From the NCBI GenBank assembly GCA_021432635.1, contig MU270025.1, positions 1,013,244 through 1,077,243 of the forward strand: DNA of 64,000 bases. Direction: 5' to 3'. Both the position numbers and the translations under genes were made by a program. The notes beneath the pieces were generated by a model. That model was not told the DNA's origin. It saw nothing but the letters and a program-made list of their open reading frames with translations, and ran no database searches. Shown here piece by piece: positions 24,592 through 36,822 of the stretch. Numbering within the stretch: position 1 is the first letter of the stretch; every line of letters begins with the position of its first letter. The DNA comes from Thozetella sp. PMI_491 (Eukaryota; Ascomycota; Sordariomycetes; Chaetosphaeriales; Chaetosphaeriaceae).

Positions 24592-25491
24592 CTAGGAGTT
24601 AGATATGGATCCCTCCGTGTCGCGTAAGCCCATTCTCTTCTCCAGGTGCTCGATGCGGTCCATAGCCCGGTCGTTCTGCTCCTCGAGATGCCGAATGTAT
24701 TCTACTGCCTCGCCAAGCACTCTAGTCTTGCTCATTCGCAGCTGGTCCTCTCGGCCGGCATGCGAATCTGGGCAATAGTCCTCGGAAAGGCAGGCACGTG
24801 CAGTGGCAAGGCAGTCGCGGAGCTCTTCGAACTTGTCGTTGAGGTTGGTGCGGTACCGCTTCTCCACGACATAGTGCGTGCGAGTGTATTTCGTGCCACC
24901 ACTGGCGCTGCCCTCGACGCTGCTGGTGCTGGATGTGCGCGATGCTTGGGACTTGCTAGGCTGGGAGGTTCCAGACTTGGCCTTCACGACCGCGGAGGTT
25001 GCCGCGGAGGGCGATTTGGCGCCGAATCCCTTCTGCCCATATCGTGCACCGGCATGCCGCCCAAGAGATCGAACACCACCATGCTTTGGTGATTTTTCTG
25101 GTGAGGATGTGGGCCTAGTCGACACAGTTGCGCTGCGGTGGGGACGATATGTTGCCTGGATAATATGGGAGGCCATTGACTTGGGGCTGTGCGGAGCTTC
25201 CGAGAGGGTCGTCGATGGCAGGAATCTCTCGGGATAGAAGTCGCTGCCGATCATCTCGGGAACTGGGGCGATACCGCTGTCTACCATTGTATCTGGCATA
25301 CCAGCATCGCTCCATGAGCTTGCCGACATGGCGTCGTCCCAGAAGGCTGGGAACTTCTCGGCCCCTGCCAAATATCCAACATCGGTCCCCACCGCCAGGC
25401 TCACCTGGTCGAATTCGGGCCGTAGCGGCTGAGAGTAGGTACTGCTATCATAAGCCTCATCCTCGAGGTAATCGGACTGATAGGTAGCCAT
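24592..25491 (-). CDS. bHLH transcription factor, SREBP-like basic region
   Basis: Intronless 299-residue protein from the ATG at 25491 (A at -3). The frame is open 52 codons further upstream, but that part looks like leader sequence. Residues 1-200 are serine-rich and probably disordered. The bHLH lies at about 204-271, with basic region RTHYVVEKRYRTNLNDKFEELRDCL and helix 2 RMSKTRVLGEAVEYIRHLEEQN, continuing into a leucine-zipper-like coil (about 266-290). Tyr213, where most bHLH proteins have Arg, is the SREBP hallmark (EKRYR), linked to binding of sterol-response-type as well as E-box DNA. No transmembrane segments follow, so it is a soluble nuclear factor. In fungi such small bHLH proteins regulate metabolism and secondary metabolite genes. 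It is the third regulator in this stretch. Confidence 0.9.
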   Translation of the reverse strand: MATYQSDYLEDEAYDSSTYSQPLRPEFDQVSLAVGTDVGYLAGAEKFPAFWDDAMSASSWSDAGMPDTMVDSGIAPVPEMIGSDFYPERFLPSTTLSEAPHSPKSMASHIIQATYRPHRSATVSTRPTSSPEKSPKHGGVRSLGRHAGARYGQKGFGAKSPSAATSAVVKAKSGTSQPSKSQASRTSSTSSVEGSASGGTKYTRTHYVVEKRYRTNLNDKFEELRDCLATARACLSEDYCPDSHAGREDQLRMSKTRVLGEAVEYIRHLEEQNDRAMDRIEHLEKRMGLRDTEGSISNS

Positions 25492-28400
25492 AGTGGACGA
25501 GGCAAGTGTAGTAGCAGGATGGATACTGGGTGGTGCAAGAATAATGTAAAAATGTGGTAGGCAGGAAAGCGCCCTCGTCAATCGTGCGGTGCGGTGTGAA
25601 CGCCCCTGTAGATAGCTTGATGTAGCATAGACTGACAAAGTGTTCAAGATTTACTCTGGTCTGCGGATGATTAGGGTTGCTAGGCGCGATTATTTGCCTT
25701 CCAGTGAGGTGAAGAAGCAGTGATATATGAGAACGGGTCTAGGGGTTCAGAAGAAAACACGGTGACGCCGGTCTCTTATTTGACGGTATCTTCAAATGGA
25801 GCCCGATGATCTGCGATGGGAACACGAGGAGTTAATTGGACGCCACGACAAGGCATGGTGGCAGAACCCTGCAACAAAGCCGTAGCAAGCAGAGCAGAAA
25901 ACATAAGGAAGACGGCTGGTGGCGTGGCAGGTTGCTTGCACTGTAGAAAGTACGTCTCCTCGTACTGTGGTGTTTCATGTTTTAGTTCCCTTGAAAGGAA
26001 CTATCTTAATGAGATGGCAGATCTCTAGTCGTCCCGGTACGGGGACACCCTCTCTGGAATATTCCAAGGCAGGTAGGGTGCCTCGATACACGAGACTAGC
26101 CCCCAGGCAGCACATACTGGGGTACCTGTCAGATTAACGCATGGTTGGCGAACCAACGCCAGTTGACTCAGGCCAGTCGGGGCTGGTTGGCGATCCTTGG
26201 TTCCAGACTGAGACTCGGCCAGCGGCCTGAGAGCGAGGCAGCTACCCGCGATCATTGCAGTGGCCGAAGCATGGTTCGCCCACCACGTTCAATTCCTCGA
26301 AGGATGACGTTTTCTCCCAAAAGAAATCACCGCTCATTCTCCGCCGACAACGAGCCCCGTGATTTCACGACATCTCCCCCTCGACGCCATCGTATTATCC
26401 GTTCGACGAGGGAATAAGAAAAATGGCCGGGTTTCTCCTGGGCGCGGCTGATGAAGATCACTGGCCGACACGAAAGGCCGACCGGCTGCTAGGCGGCACA
26501 CATGGCAGCTGAAACCATGGACTCGGTGACACAAGGCTTCGTGGACCTTTGTCTCCTTTGTTTGCCGAAGGGACCGAGAATTAAGGCATCGAGGTTTAAA
26601 TCCTCGCCCGAAGGTCAACCAACCAATATGACAGAGGCAGTTATTTTTTATTCTCTCGGCTGCCACTGTTCGTGTTCGTTGCGACAGAAGGTTCGTAGAA
26701 GGCTTCTGGTGTCTCCCACCCGTGCCTAGCGGGTCACACTCCCATCGCATCGTATCGCGTTCCAGCCTGTCGCGTGGCCCCGGAAGATTTCGACGGCGCA
26801 ACAAATTAGTAGAACTCACAGTGCCAGCGCTTGTAGCGCATCACTTTGAATCATAAAGCTTGTGACACTTTTTTTTTTTTTTTTTTGGTGGGAGAAGTCG
26901 ATAGACGCAATGAAGAGGCCATGTCAAAGGAAACTCAAAGTTGCCCGTACCTGATTGAGAGGCAGGGCAGCCAATGTCTCAACGCGGAGGTAGACTCCGG
27001 GGCTCAGCGAGATGTCTAGCCCATCTTTGCCTTACGTCAAGTAAGTTTGCGCGCGCATGAACTTGTCTTGTAGCGCGTCCGGAGATCGACCGATTGGCCG
27101 TGGCGGCGAGCTATCAAGGCTTGATTGCAACCGCCTTGCCCAAAGCGATGCCTCCATACAGTGCCTCACTCGACATACGCTGCCACGGTAGCGCAGCGGG
27201 GCCGGGAAGGAAGGGACCTTGCAGGACGCTAGGGAAGGTTGGCTAGCTACCTATGCGACAAACGGCCCATTAGATCTGCCCTCTCCAGCCTTACGGCGCT
27301 CTTCAAGCAAGCAAGCCAACATTCTTGGAGCGAGCACGCGCCAATCCGGGATGCCAGTACCGGTTAAAGTTGGGGCTGCGGTCCATGTTGCCCGATTTGG
27401 GAACGACAAGGCGCTTTAATTGGCCATTTCTCAACATCACTGACAGGCATCTGCTGGTATCACCAGATCAAGTATACGCCGCTGAAGGCTGGCTCCAGGC
27501 GAACATGACTACGCCTCATGTCCTTTTCATACAGATGCCGATCTCCACTACTCCTCGTGATCGTCTCTGCCCTAGGAATACCACAAGGTAAACGCGGTAG
27601 GTGCAGTCCTCCCCTACCAGCCGACTGATGATCAGGCTTGTGGCGTAGCAACTGGAAGGAGGCGAAGCCTGGTGTCCGGTTCTAACCAGACGCCTGTCTG
27701 TTACTACTTTTGGGTAATCGCAGTAGAGAGAGCTACAAAGGGGCGCTTCCATGCGCAGAAGACGCCAAGCGCCCGAGGAACGGCGGGGTGCCCTTTGCCC
27801 GTCTCAGGTCCACCAACATAGCACACAGGCGCTCGCTTCTGCCCGATGGATTACAGTACGGGGTGCACGGTCCTGGGCAGCCTCACCACTTTGGGTAATG
27901 GGCGGGAAGATCATAGTCTAGATAGAGACATCTGGTCTTGCCAGTGCTCCTTAGCAGGGCATCGCCTACTCATCTCCAGCTCCGCGCCCCCTTGTCGTTG
28001 CCGATCCACCTGATCACCAAACCCGTGCACTCGCAGGGCTGCAGGGTACCTTGCGCAGCCAATCATCGTTCCTGCGTTAGTGTTAGAGTATAGAACCGCT
28101 GCATACCTAGGTCGACCGATAGGAACCGCGAAGGATGGCGGGAGCGGTAGTTGCCTGGGTGCGCAAAGAACAGAAGGCATCCCCTACTAGACATCGAATC
28201 CCACATTCCCTTGGCATCAAACAGCATAGGGCGGCCTTTTCCGCTGCTGGGATAGAAACAGACAGGGCTTGGCTGCGCCACGGCAACCAGCCCAGTGGAG
28301 CTCCAATAGAGAAGGTCTCGGGGCTCCCTTAGCTCGGGTAACTCGGCGAGACATTTGCGATAAGGCGACCAGGCGTCACTCTTGTGTAAGATGCAGCCGG

Positions 28401-29210
28401 GGCGGTGGGTGAAGGTAGCGCTTCCAGCGCTCTGGTTACCTGATCCACGGCACGCTTGCACACATGAGCGGACCATGAGACGCCATCGAAGAACATTCCG
28501 AGCCCCAACAGCACGTTTGTGCGGTCATACCACAGGCCCCCACCACGCCAAAGACCCAAGGGTCGTCTTTTGGGCCTGAAGGAGTTGGACCGCTTCACGA
28601 GTTAGCTGCGCGATACCATTCCATCTTTGGGCCCGGGCCGAAAAGGAAGCGGTCGCTGACGCCCACGAGGGGCTTCAGACCCGCCGAACCTTAGGCCGGT
28701 ACAGGCGTGACGTCCTGGACTGTCACCGCCGCCGGCCCCCGAGGGGCGATCGTCCTCCACACGCGCCCCTAGGCCCCCTCCTTTCGCGTGACCGCTCGCT
28801 GAAAGCCCTATGTGCTTCGCTAGTCCACTGCGCTATGTTTGGGGGCCGCCCCCCGATTCAAGCCAGAAGTGAGACCCGAGAAAGAAACCTACAGGCCCAT
28901 TGGATCCACTCCGCAACCCGCTGTAGCACGGATTAAAAAAGCAAGGGAACCTCGGACATCGTAGAATCAGCGCTCCTAACTCTGTACGCATACACGCCCT
29001 ACCGGTTCTTCTACGGCCCTTTCTATTTTTTGCGCAGCTGCATCTATACCTTTAATTCTTGGGGTGAGGCTTCACGGCGCCCCCGAAACAAGACTTCAGC
29101 AGCGCACAGCAGAATCAGCTCGAGAAAAGCTTGATTCGCGAAGAGCTGCCATTTCGTCGCTAACTAAACTCTAATCGCTTGGGCTGGATGGGACCCTGCC
29201 AGCACTGACC
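25492..29210. other. 3.7 kb gene-poor interval
   Basis: The bHLH promoter lies at the left end and the ankyrin gene leader at the right end. A T homopolymer of roughly 18 bases lies near 26870-26887. Many short open frames occur on both strands, none with a recognisable domain or coherent exon structure. At about 28840-28857 there is a GGGGGCCGCCCCCC near-palindrome. I could not identify a transposon, tRNA or array. Confidence 0.5.
29188..29208 (+). promoter_or_regulatory. Short upstream ORF before the ankyrin gene
   Basis: ATG at 29188 is followed by five codons and TGA, ending two bases before the ATG at 29211. If transcribed, it would be expected to affect translation of the ankyrin protein. 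Its transcription is not known. Confidence 0.35.
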
Positions 29211-30661
29211 ATGAACATCACGGTCAATACCAACAACAAGCGTCCGGTGCCGTGTGATGAGAACTGGTCCAGCCTCTCGGACGACGCTCAGCGCAGGTGG
29301 CGGGCAAACCGCACGGCCTGGCGCAAGTTCCGTAAGCCCCCCGGCTTCCACTGCCGTTCCAGCGCGCAAGTTGGCCGACTCTAACTGCTGCGGGTGACCA
29401 CGCATGCAGGGCAATCCTCCAGTCATCTTACACAACGCCAATCCGTCGCGCCAGGGCCGTTCCCGCCGACTGCCCAGCCATCGGGTCACCACGCCGATGT
29501 AACACCGGCTCTAGGATCACCGGTGCCGGGCGCCGAAGGAGACGCCGCCACCCCGAACATGGTGCCCCCGGTGGCGCCCGTCGCTTCGCCGGTGCCCGGT
29601 ATGGGCAGCTTTAGTCACTCGCCGAATCTACAACCCGACGGACTGCTTCACCCGCCGGAGCTCCCCGGCCAACTCGGAATTCCGCCGCCACAAGCGCACG
29701 ACCGGGTGACTCCCACCTTTCACATAGCCAGGTCGTCCGAAGATATCAACGACCAAGGTGGACTGAAGATACACCTTCCTCCAACTAGCTACCCTGGAGA
29801 TGAGATAGCCCGGAACAACAGTATCGAAATGGCCAAGCCTGAATTTGAAGGGACTAGGCCAGAGAGGGATATCAGCAGCGGACCACAAGCTGGGATAAGC
29901 AGCCCAACGCCCAATGCGCTAGGCGTAGACGCGTCCTCACACCACAGAGCAGCACAGACAGAAGATATGCATTATGCTCTCTCGCCTCTGCCATCTGGGC
30001 TCTCATCATCACATTCTGTCAGCTCCGGAGGGAGCGTTGCTGATCTGGTAGGCGACTCCCGCCTGCAGTTTCTATTACCGTAGCATCCGGTGTATACTAA
30101 TCAACAACTAGGCGTCTAACTCAACATATCCCACCTCGCCGAACGAGAGCCCAGCAGGGGCAATCAAGAGCCCCGGTCTTCCTGTCACCAGCCCTGCCCC
30201 AAACCCCACGAGCCCCAACGTCGGGGGGTTGGATATCACCATGAAGACCCACGCCCTTTATCGAACGGACCTTGCCGAGACGGCGCTGCACAAAGCAGCT
30301 GCATGTGGACGCGAAAGCATGACACAGCTCCTGCTAGAAGGCGGTGCTGATACCGAGTTGGCGAATGCGATGGGCCGGCGGCCGTTGCATCTGGCAGCGG
30401 AGAATGGACACTTGTAAGGGCACCTCGATGTGGAAACCCCTGGCGATATACTAGGGTGGGCGGTATTGCTAACAGCTCTATGCCTCTATTAGGCAAGTTG
30501 TGACTGTATTAGTCGAGGCCGGAGCGCATGTCGAGGCTGCCGACTACGCGGGGTCACGGCCGCTGCATCTCGCGGCGATGCGTGGCCACGAGGATGTTGC
30601 TCGATTCCTGCTCTGGAAGGGCGCGCAGGTAAACGCAATTGATCGTCCTGGCCCACAATAG
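29211..30661 (+). CDS. Small ankyrin-repeat protein, apparently 3'-truncated
   Basis: Four exons (29211-29331, 29410-30047, 30112-30413, 30493-30661) give 409 residues. All introns are GT-AG and keep frame. The first 260 residues are proline/serine-rich with no known domain (TPALGSPVPGAEG, MVPPVAPVASPVPGMG). The C-terminal part has two clear ankyrin repeats (TALHKAAACGRESMTQLLLEGGADTEL and RRPLHLAAENGHLQVVTVLVEAGAHVEA) and most of a third (SRPLHLAAMRGHEDVARFLLWKGAQVNA). The frame stops at TAG 30659-30661, but the next codons read PIHLAI, the start of another repeat, so the protein has probably lost further repeats. Its role is unknown. Ankyrin proteins are protein-interaction modules, and similar ones sit beside NLR and zinc-finger genes. 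Confidence 0.72.
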
Positions 30662-31161
30662 CCCATCCACTTGGCAATTTCACTACAATTAGTTACATGG
30701 TAGCGCACATGTATGAGTACAAGACGAGGTAATGAGAAGGAAGGTCAAGAACAGAACAGAGGAGCCTGGTGCGGGCATTATTAGCTCTTTCAATGCTAGC
30801 TAGGCAATAGTCATGCAGCGTTAAGTTTGTAGCTGGTAGTGAGGCAATCTCTCCAGGAACCGGTGATCGGGCGGATGGGTTGAATAAGGGTTAGGGTTAC
30901 GCTGGCTGTAAACCGACGTGACCGGGTGCCACAACTTGAGGTGGCTGCCCGTCCAAGCCCTTGGAGATGGGCTGGAAAGAGCCGAACCAACAAGATGCCA
31001 TGAACACGGATGTGCTGTCGGCCCGCAGCTTCGGCCACTTGCCAATCAAATATAAGGAGGCTGGCCCTACGACATGTGCCGTTTGTGTAGAGGCTGATCG
31101 CTAGAACCCCTCGAACTTCATTGTTTATCATCCTGCGGCATTTTGCCATTTGGCAGCCTGC
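30662..31161. other. Intergenic, with a short relic of ankyrin sequence at its left end
   Basis: The first 40 or so bases read as an ankyrin continuation (PIHLAISLQ) in the frame of the preceding gene, then stop. The rest shows no gene and should hold the promoter of the zinc-finger gene. Confidence 0.5.
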
Positions 31162-34100
31162 ATGATGGCGTCCTGCCAATACACGTCCCACGACACGGTC
31201 GACTCAGAGAATGCAACCCCCAGGAACCCACTGTCTATTTTCCATGGCTCTTCGGAGTCAATCTCGTCGCAGCAGCTCGCCGAGCCCCGCAGGCACTCCC
31301 CGGCTGTCCAGCCGGACCCCTTTCGGCCGACCCAATTCATTCCAGACACAAGCGGGATAGCTGGGTGCAATTTTTATATCAAAACTTTGCCTTGTCCTTC
31401 TGAGTGCGAAACTATCCCCCCCGGAGTGTTCCTTTCGGATTCTGGGTATGGAAGCCTGCCAAAGGCTACCCTAGAGACTGAATCTCTGTATGGCGGTGAT
31501 GTTGACCGTAAGCTTGAGACCCAAAGCATGATTAGCAATGCGACCGACTTTAACCTGCACCAAGGACTAGCGAAGCTCTCATGGGGCCAGCAACCTGTTA
31601 CTCACTCCCAAGCGGGCGGCGTAGGCCGCTTTACGTGTCCAACTTGCCATAAAACAGTCAAGAGCAAGGCCGAACTGAAGTGAGTAAACGAGCAGAAGCT
31701 CGGATTATGTATAGCTAGTAGCGATGCTAAAACTCGCCTAGTAAACACTATCGTTGGCACACCAAGCCTTGTCGGTGTCACATGTGTGAGCGGAAGGAAG
31801 GATTCGCCGAAATGAGGGAGTTAAAGCAGCATATGGCGAAAATGCACGGGTATATTGCAGAGAGGTACAGCTGTGACATCAGCCTTTGCCGGGACAACGA
31901 CAAAATTTGGGCAAGAGAAGAAAATTTCAGGTCGCACATGAAGCGAGTACATAATCGAATCATTAGTAAGGACGAACTCAACCAATATGTCTATCGGGAG
32001 GGCCCCAAGCAATCACACAGATCTGACGAAGACCCCACCAAGCCTCCACGGGAGCATGCACATGACTTAAATCTCAATTTGCCGATGGTCACAAGCGAAA
32101 GCCTATCAGCTGAAGCAACCGAATCTTTATTACCAAAGCCAGACGCCAAAAATCTGACCCTGACTTCTGCTGTCGTCAATCAATCTGAAGCAATGATATT
32201 CGATATCCGCGAATCTATACCCAAAGACCAACATAGCGGAGACCGCCAACCACCTATGAATCCGACTCCTATACCAGGATGGGACCACGACGCTGTAATA
32301 ACCGATTTTGGACCGCGTCCTTTAGTAGACACAACTTATTCTCTATCGACTGGTATTGGTCCAGGAGGTCCCAGGCACGGCTCCAACAACGATGAGATTC
32401 AACAACAAACGAATAACACAGCTGTCGTGGGTGCTACCTCAGAATCCCGAGCACTAGCCCTAGCCCTTTCCCCCAGTTCCTCAATACCCACGGTGGTTTT
32501 GGTAGGGGATTCTGGTCAGCTAGAATATTCCGGTCATGATTCCACCAACGTCGAGATACTGAGGCATTCGAATGACGCATGCCCGGTGAATCGCTTATCA
32601 GACTTCCCAGCATATTCAATCCTAGCAGAAAGCGGTAGACTCACTGAAATAATATATTCGGACAAACCCGTTACCTCTCTCGATACGAAGCCAGTCGATA
32701 GGATTGAAGGATCGTCGGGATCCTGGAATTTGACAGTTGAAGACAATTGGTCTCCCGACAAAGGAGATGAGCCAGTGACGGATTCCGGTTATGCATCAAT
32801 GGCAAAGATTCGACCATCCTCTGGGATTCCTATATACGAGAATCTTCAGATAACAAATAACCCCAGCTCGAAATCAGCAGTGGGCGTCGAAGGTGATAGT
32901 GTGACAGTATACTCAGCGGCAACCACAACTGTCCCAAACATAGTCCAGGAATTAATCGTATGGGTATGTGACGACATCTATAATAGTCTGTGGTTACAAG
33001 TAGACTGTGCCGGTTACAAGGCGATCGCTGGTATTCTTCCTCGACTTGTCAAGGCCTTCGCAATACATCTTGGTAATATTGGCTCAAACTCCTTGAGCTT
33101 GCAGATCATGCACTTCATCTACAAACATCATCGGTTCGTTCATTCCATTTCAAAACTGCTGTGTTTAATTTTCCAGTGAAAGCTAACAGTGAAAACATAG
33201 TGAAATTATCGCGCAGCTAAATGCCAGATTTGATCACGAAGATGACACTCTTGCAGGTTCTCGTGGCACAGACGATGGAATGACACTTCATGAAAAGATA
33301 CTTCTGTGGGAAAGCAAAATCTTCTATGAAAAAAGAGATATTGATACCGAGGTCCACGACAGGTTTCAAGGAGTCGAGGATGATATTGACGATGACGGCG
33401 ACGATTTGGATATGGCCCCACCCTTGCCAGCCTACAGCAATGCCATCATAAACAGTTCAGCATACAATTGGTTCCTCGAAAGCCTTTCCAAGCTATCCTC
33501 GCTTCAGTGGGGACCTAGTGAGGACATTATCACCGCCAAAGAGATCCGGGAGACAATATTGCAACAAATTCCAACCGGCAAGATTAGCAAGAACCTGCCC
33601 CCACGCACCTTTTCAGCCCACTTCAGAATCGTATGGGGACCGCTACAGACCCGTTTCGACGAGGAGAGCGCGAGAGTTCCAGAATCCAGCGCCATTCTAC
33701 TCTCAGCTATTACTACACTAACTAGCTCTTCTGACAACGAAATACAAACTACAACTATAGGGCAGTATTTTGAACAAACCTGGCCAAATGGCCGGGTAGT
33801 TATACTCCGCTGCCTCCAAGAGCTACTCAGCGGAGCGTTTTCGGACAAACCTATAACAGGTGAGATTCCTAAGACGGTTACTTCTTATTAATGCTAATAG
33901 CTTTTTGTAGTCCGCGCCGCTGATGGAGCAACTATAAGCTTCTCACTCCAAGAACCACTTTTGCGGGTAAATGTGTCAGGCCCTGCATACTCCATAGCCC
34001 AGTATGGCGAGCAACTCGCCTGGATAACGGCCTCGCTCCAGCCTCTGGGAAGTATGGGCCTCGGCTTTGCGGCTCTCAGGCCCACCATAACACATATTAG

Positions 34101-35964
34101 CGACACTACATTCCGAATCCATCTCACACAAGAGTCTACTCGGGACTCGCCTACTCATACCATCTTAGAATCCCTATTTCAGCAAGAACCTAAACTTTTG
34201 AGAATTCCACCATTCTATACCTGTGGATATCCAACGCTGCGACGCCCCGACGGGTTTTCTGGGCTTGAAGTTCCGTGCGAGGTATTATTCGCTCTGTTCC
34301 CGGAAACCATAGATTCTATTACCGGAATCAAGCTCGAAAACGATTGCAGCTTCCTTTTGAGCCCCCTGACGAAGATAGAACTGCTAAGATATGATGGTGG
34401 TGCGTGTCTATGGCACATTATCAACATGCCATCCTTCTCTTGCAGCTGTGCGAATCACTCGTTGCGTAGAGACCGGCAGAGAATGCCTGTGCCAAGTGTT
34501 AAAGATTTAGCTTTGTACCGCCATGTCATTCATCCATGTCATGCCGATACCCCTGAAGCGAGAGGCTCAGTTACAGTGACGGAGCCAGGACCTCTTCGGG
34601 ATACTTCAACACCTGATATGTGCAATCCTGTCTCCAGATATCCGACTATAGGCTTAGAAGAGCCTGGAGAACATTATTTGGCCGAAATTCACTCAGAAAC
34701 CTCTGTGGATTCAGATCTACTTTCTATCTCAAGCTTTTCGCAGGATCTCCCGGCAGAAAATGAGCTGGGCCAAATCATAAAATCCGTGGCAAGTTGTCTG
34801 GTTTCTGAATTTCAAGGGTCATTGCGGACCAGGCCAAGTTGTGGCAGCGGGAATTCCTCAAGCACCAACGAGGGCGCTTCAATGACTTCAGTTAGGACAC
34901 CTGCAACATCAGCTGCTAATACCTCAAACTCGTCACAAAAGAGAAGTGTATCACAGCGCAACGGCAACGAGTCCTGCGATGGTGATGCTGAGAAACCGCC
35001 AACCAAGAGAAGCAAACAGCAGGGCCAAGCGAGGACACAGCATTTCGCCTGCCCGTTCTTAAAATCAGATCCGCATAAACATCGAAGGTGCATCAGGTTC
35101 AAGCTCCCAGGAGTACCGCGCGTCAAGCAGCATTTAGCAAGGAAGCATACCCCCTCATTCTACTGCACCCGCTGCAAGGCCACATTCCAGGACCAGGTGA
35201 GTCTAGATACGCATGTAATGCGGCCACCTGGCGAAATGTGCGATGCATCGGCAGAATTTAGAGGCATTTCGCCAGAGCAGCAGAGGAGGCTATCTCGCAA
35301 ATCCGATACCGCCTTATCTGAGGTTGAAAAATGGTTCGCAATTTGGAACATCTTGTTTCCTGGTTGTCGACGTCCTGAATCACCTTATCTAGACCCCGAC
35401 CTGTCAGAAGACTGCTGTCTCTTCCGCGAATATTGTCGGAGTCGCGGGCCGGAAATTTTGGCACAAGTTGTCGCAGACAGCAACAACCCGGCGATAATCA
35501 TTCTCGGCGAATCTGACGCACTTCAGCAAGTGCTTTCCCAGGGATTGGAGATGCTCTTGGAAAGCTGGAATCATCCTCGACTGTCCTCGGTCGAAGCCGA
35601 AACCGAGATAGAAGAGTCAGGGGCCGGCGCTTCTGGAATGTTTGGTGACTCGAGTGACCCGGAAACGGCCAATGTTACGGCCCCAACTGGAGCTTATCCC
35701 GACAGTCGTGGGAGGCTGCTGACGCAGATTTTGGAAAACCCCGGACTACTTAGCCAAGTTCAGTCAATGACCACAGTTCCGGTAGCAGACCTTGATGGGC
35801 TGAGCGGTACAGATGCCGTTGCCACGCAATCACTTCCACAGTCCTCTACAAATAATTTAACAACCCATGGCGATAATTCAAACCAGTCGGTGGAATTTCT
35901 CTCCAGCGACTTGGGTGAACTGGATTGGATCGACCCGGATTGGATTTGGGACTTGCAGGCATAG
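31162..35964 (+). CDS. Large C2H2 zinc-finger protein of a fungal-specific family
   Basis: Four exons (31162-31679, 31742-33133, 33201-33859, 33911-35964) give 1540 residues. Introns are 62, 67 and 51 nt. An N-terminal C2H2-like module lies near residues 158-220: CPTCHKTVKSKAELNKHYRWH, then CHMCERKEG...LKQHMAKMH and a third finger-like segment. The middle (about 590-960) has VPNIVQELIVWVCDDIYNS and an acidic VEDDIDDDGDDLD stretch preceding AYNWFLESL. The C-terminal module at about 1235-1292 has CPFLKSDPHKHRRC...HLARKH and FYCTRCKATFQ, followed by SPEQQRRLSRK and WNILFPGCRRPESPYLDPDL. This combination occurs in many fungal proteins of unknown function, often associated with ankyrin or STAND genes. 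Nuclear DNA binding is likely but not shown. Two adjacent ATGs (31162 and 31165) are possible starts. Confidence 0.82.
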
Positions 35965-36822
35965 GCAGAGTGCGGATCAGCTTACGATTTGATATGCCTT
36001 CAAATAGCTGGGAAAGTGAGTCTCGCTGGTTAGAAATACTGGTGCGGATGGCCTTACGTTCAGGAAATTCCACTGAAGGCAAGTCGAAGGAGAGAGCAGC
36101 GAACAGCGAGAGGCATCTACTGGGACTTAGAACGGGGGACGTAATAAAGATCAACCCCAAAATATAGGTATATATGTATACACTTCTCAACGATGCTTAT
36201 GCATAGCTGGTGACACTGCGAGGACAGTAGCCTACCTTTGCTGGCTTCACGGTAGTAAGGATGCGACATCATTCCATGACAGCCACGCCACATGGCTGTT
36301 AAGCCTCGGCTGCTTGATTGCGGAGTTCCAGAAGCGCCACGCTGCGAGTAATTCCCTACAGAGCTCGCTCACTTGCTGAGTCTAGATCGGCTCTGCGGCT
36401 GGAATGTGCCAAGCTTTGCGCGAACCGACCATAGAAAATGGAGTTGGACTGCCCATAGAGTTTCACGGCTGTCCCGTTAGCCACGATCCGCTCCCCATCT
36501 ATCCCAAGAAGGTTCCGCCAAACACGTGTTCACACACGCATTGGCAGAATAGGAAGCAGACGCCGCGAGCAGCCACGCGTACGGAAGCTTGCTTTGGGGA
36601 TGACTCGGTCCAGCATCTCCACTCGATACAAAGAGACGATGCACTAGCGATCAGCCCTAGCTGGTGTACAAAGACAGGAGCCAAACCCCATTTCCAGGGC
36701 TCCGGCTCCCCAAGATTTCACCCCGCGCCCTTCCTCTTTCCGAACGCACATCACGATCCTTACCGAAGGCGCTACATGTCTCTCGCTGCAACCGTGGCCC
36801 ACGGCCATCTCCGTAGCCCGGT
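35965..36822. other. Intergenic region before the PTH11-like gene
   Basis: About 860 bases holding the 3' end of the zinc-finger gene and the promoter of the next. No further gene is supported. The 152-codon open frame at 36404-36862 has no family resemblance and overlaps the real start. Confidence 0.5.

Noticed and set aside
26565-26612. tRNA-like T-arm (CGAGG-TTTAAAT-CCTCG) suggesting a tRNA or tRNA-derived SINE
   Set aside because: The loop lacks the invariant C, the acceptor stem pairs poorly, and no D-arm, anticodon arm or A-box can be placed at the right distance.
26334-26819. 161-codon minus-strand open frame
   Set aside because: No domain, biased composition, no supporting exon structure; likely chance.
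27186-27200. A-box-like sequence (TAGCGCAGCGG)
   Set aside because: No B-box or cloverleaf follows within the required distance.
28063-28476. 137-codon minus-strand open frame in the gene-poor interval
   Set aside because: No recognisable motif and no neighbouring exons; not enough to call a gene.
28840-28857. GGGGGCCGCCCCCC near-palindrome as a transposon terminal repeat
   Set aside because: No matching second copy or target-site duplication was found nearby.
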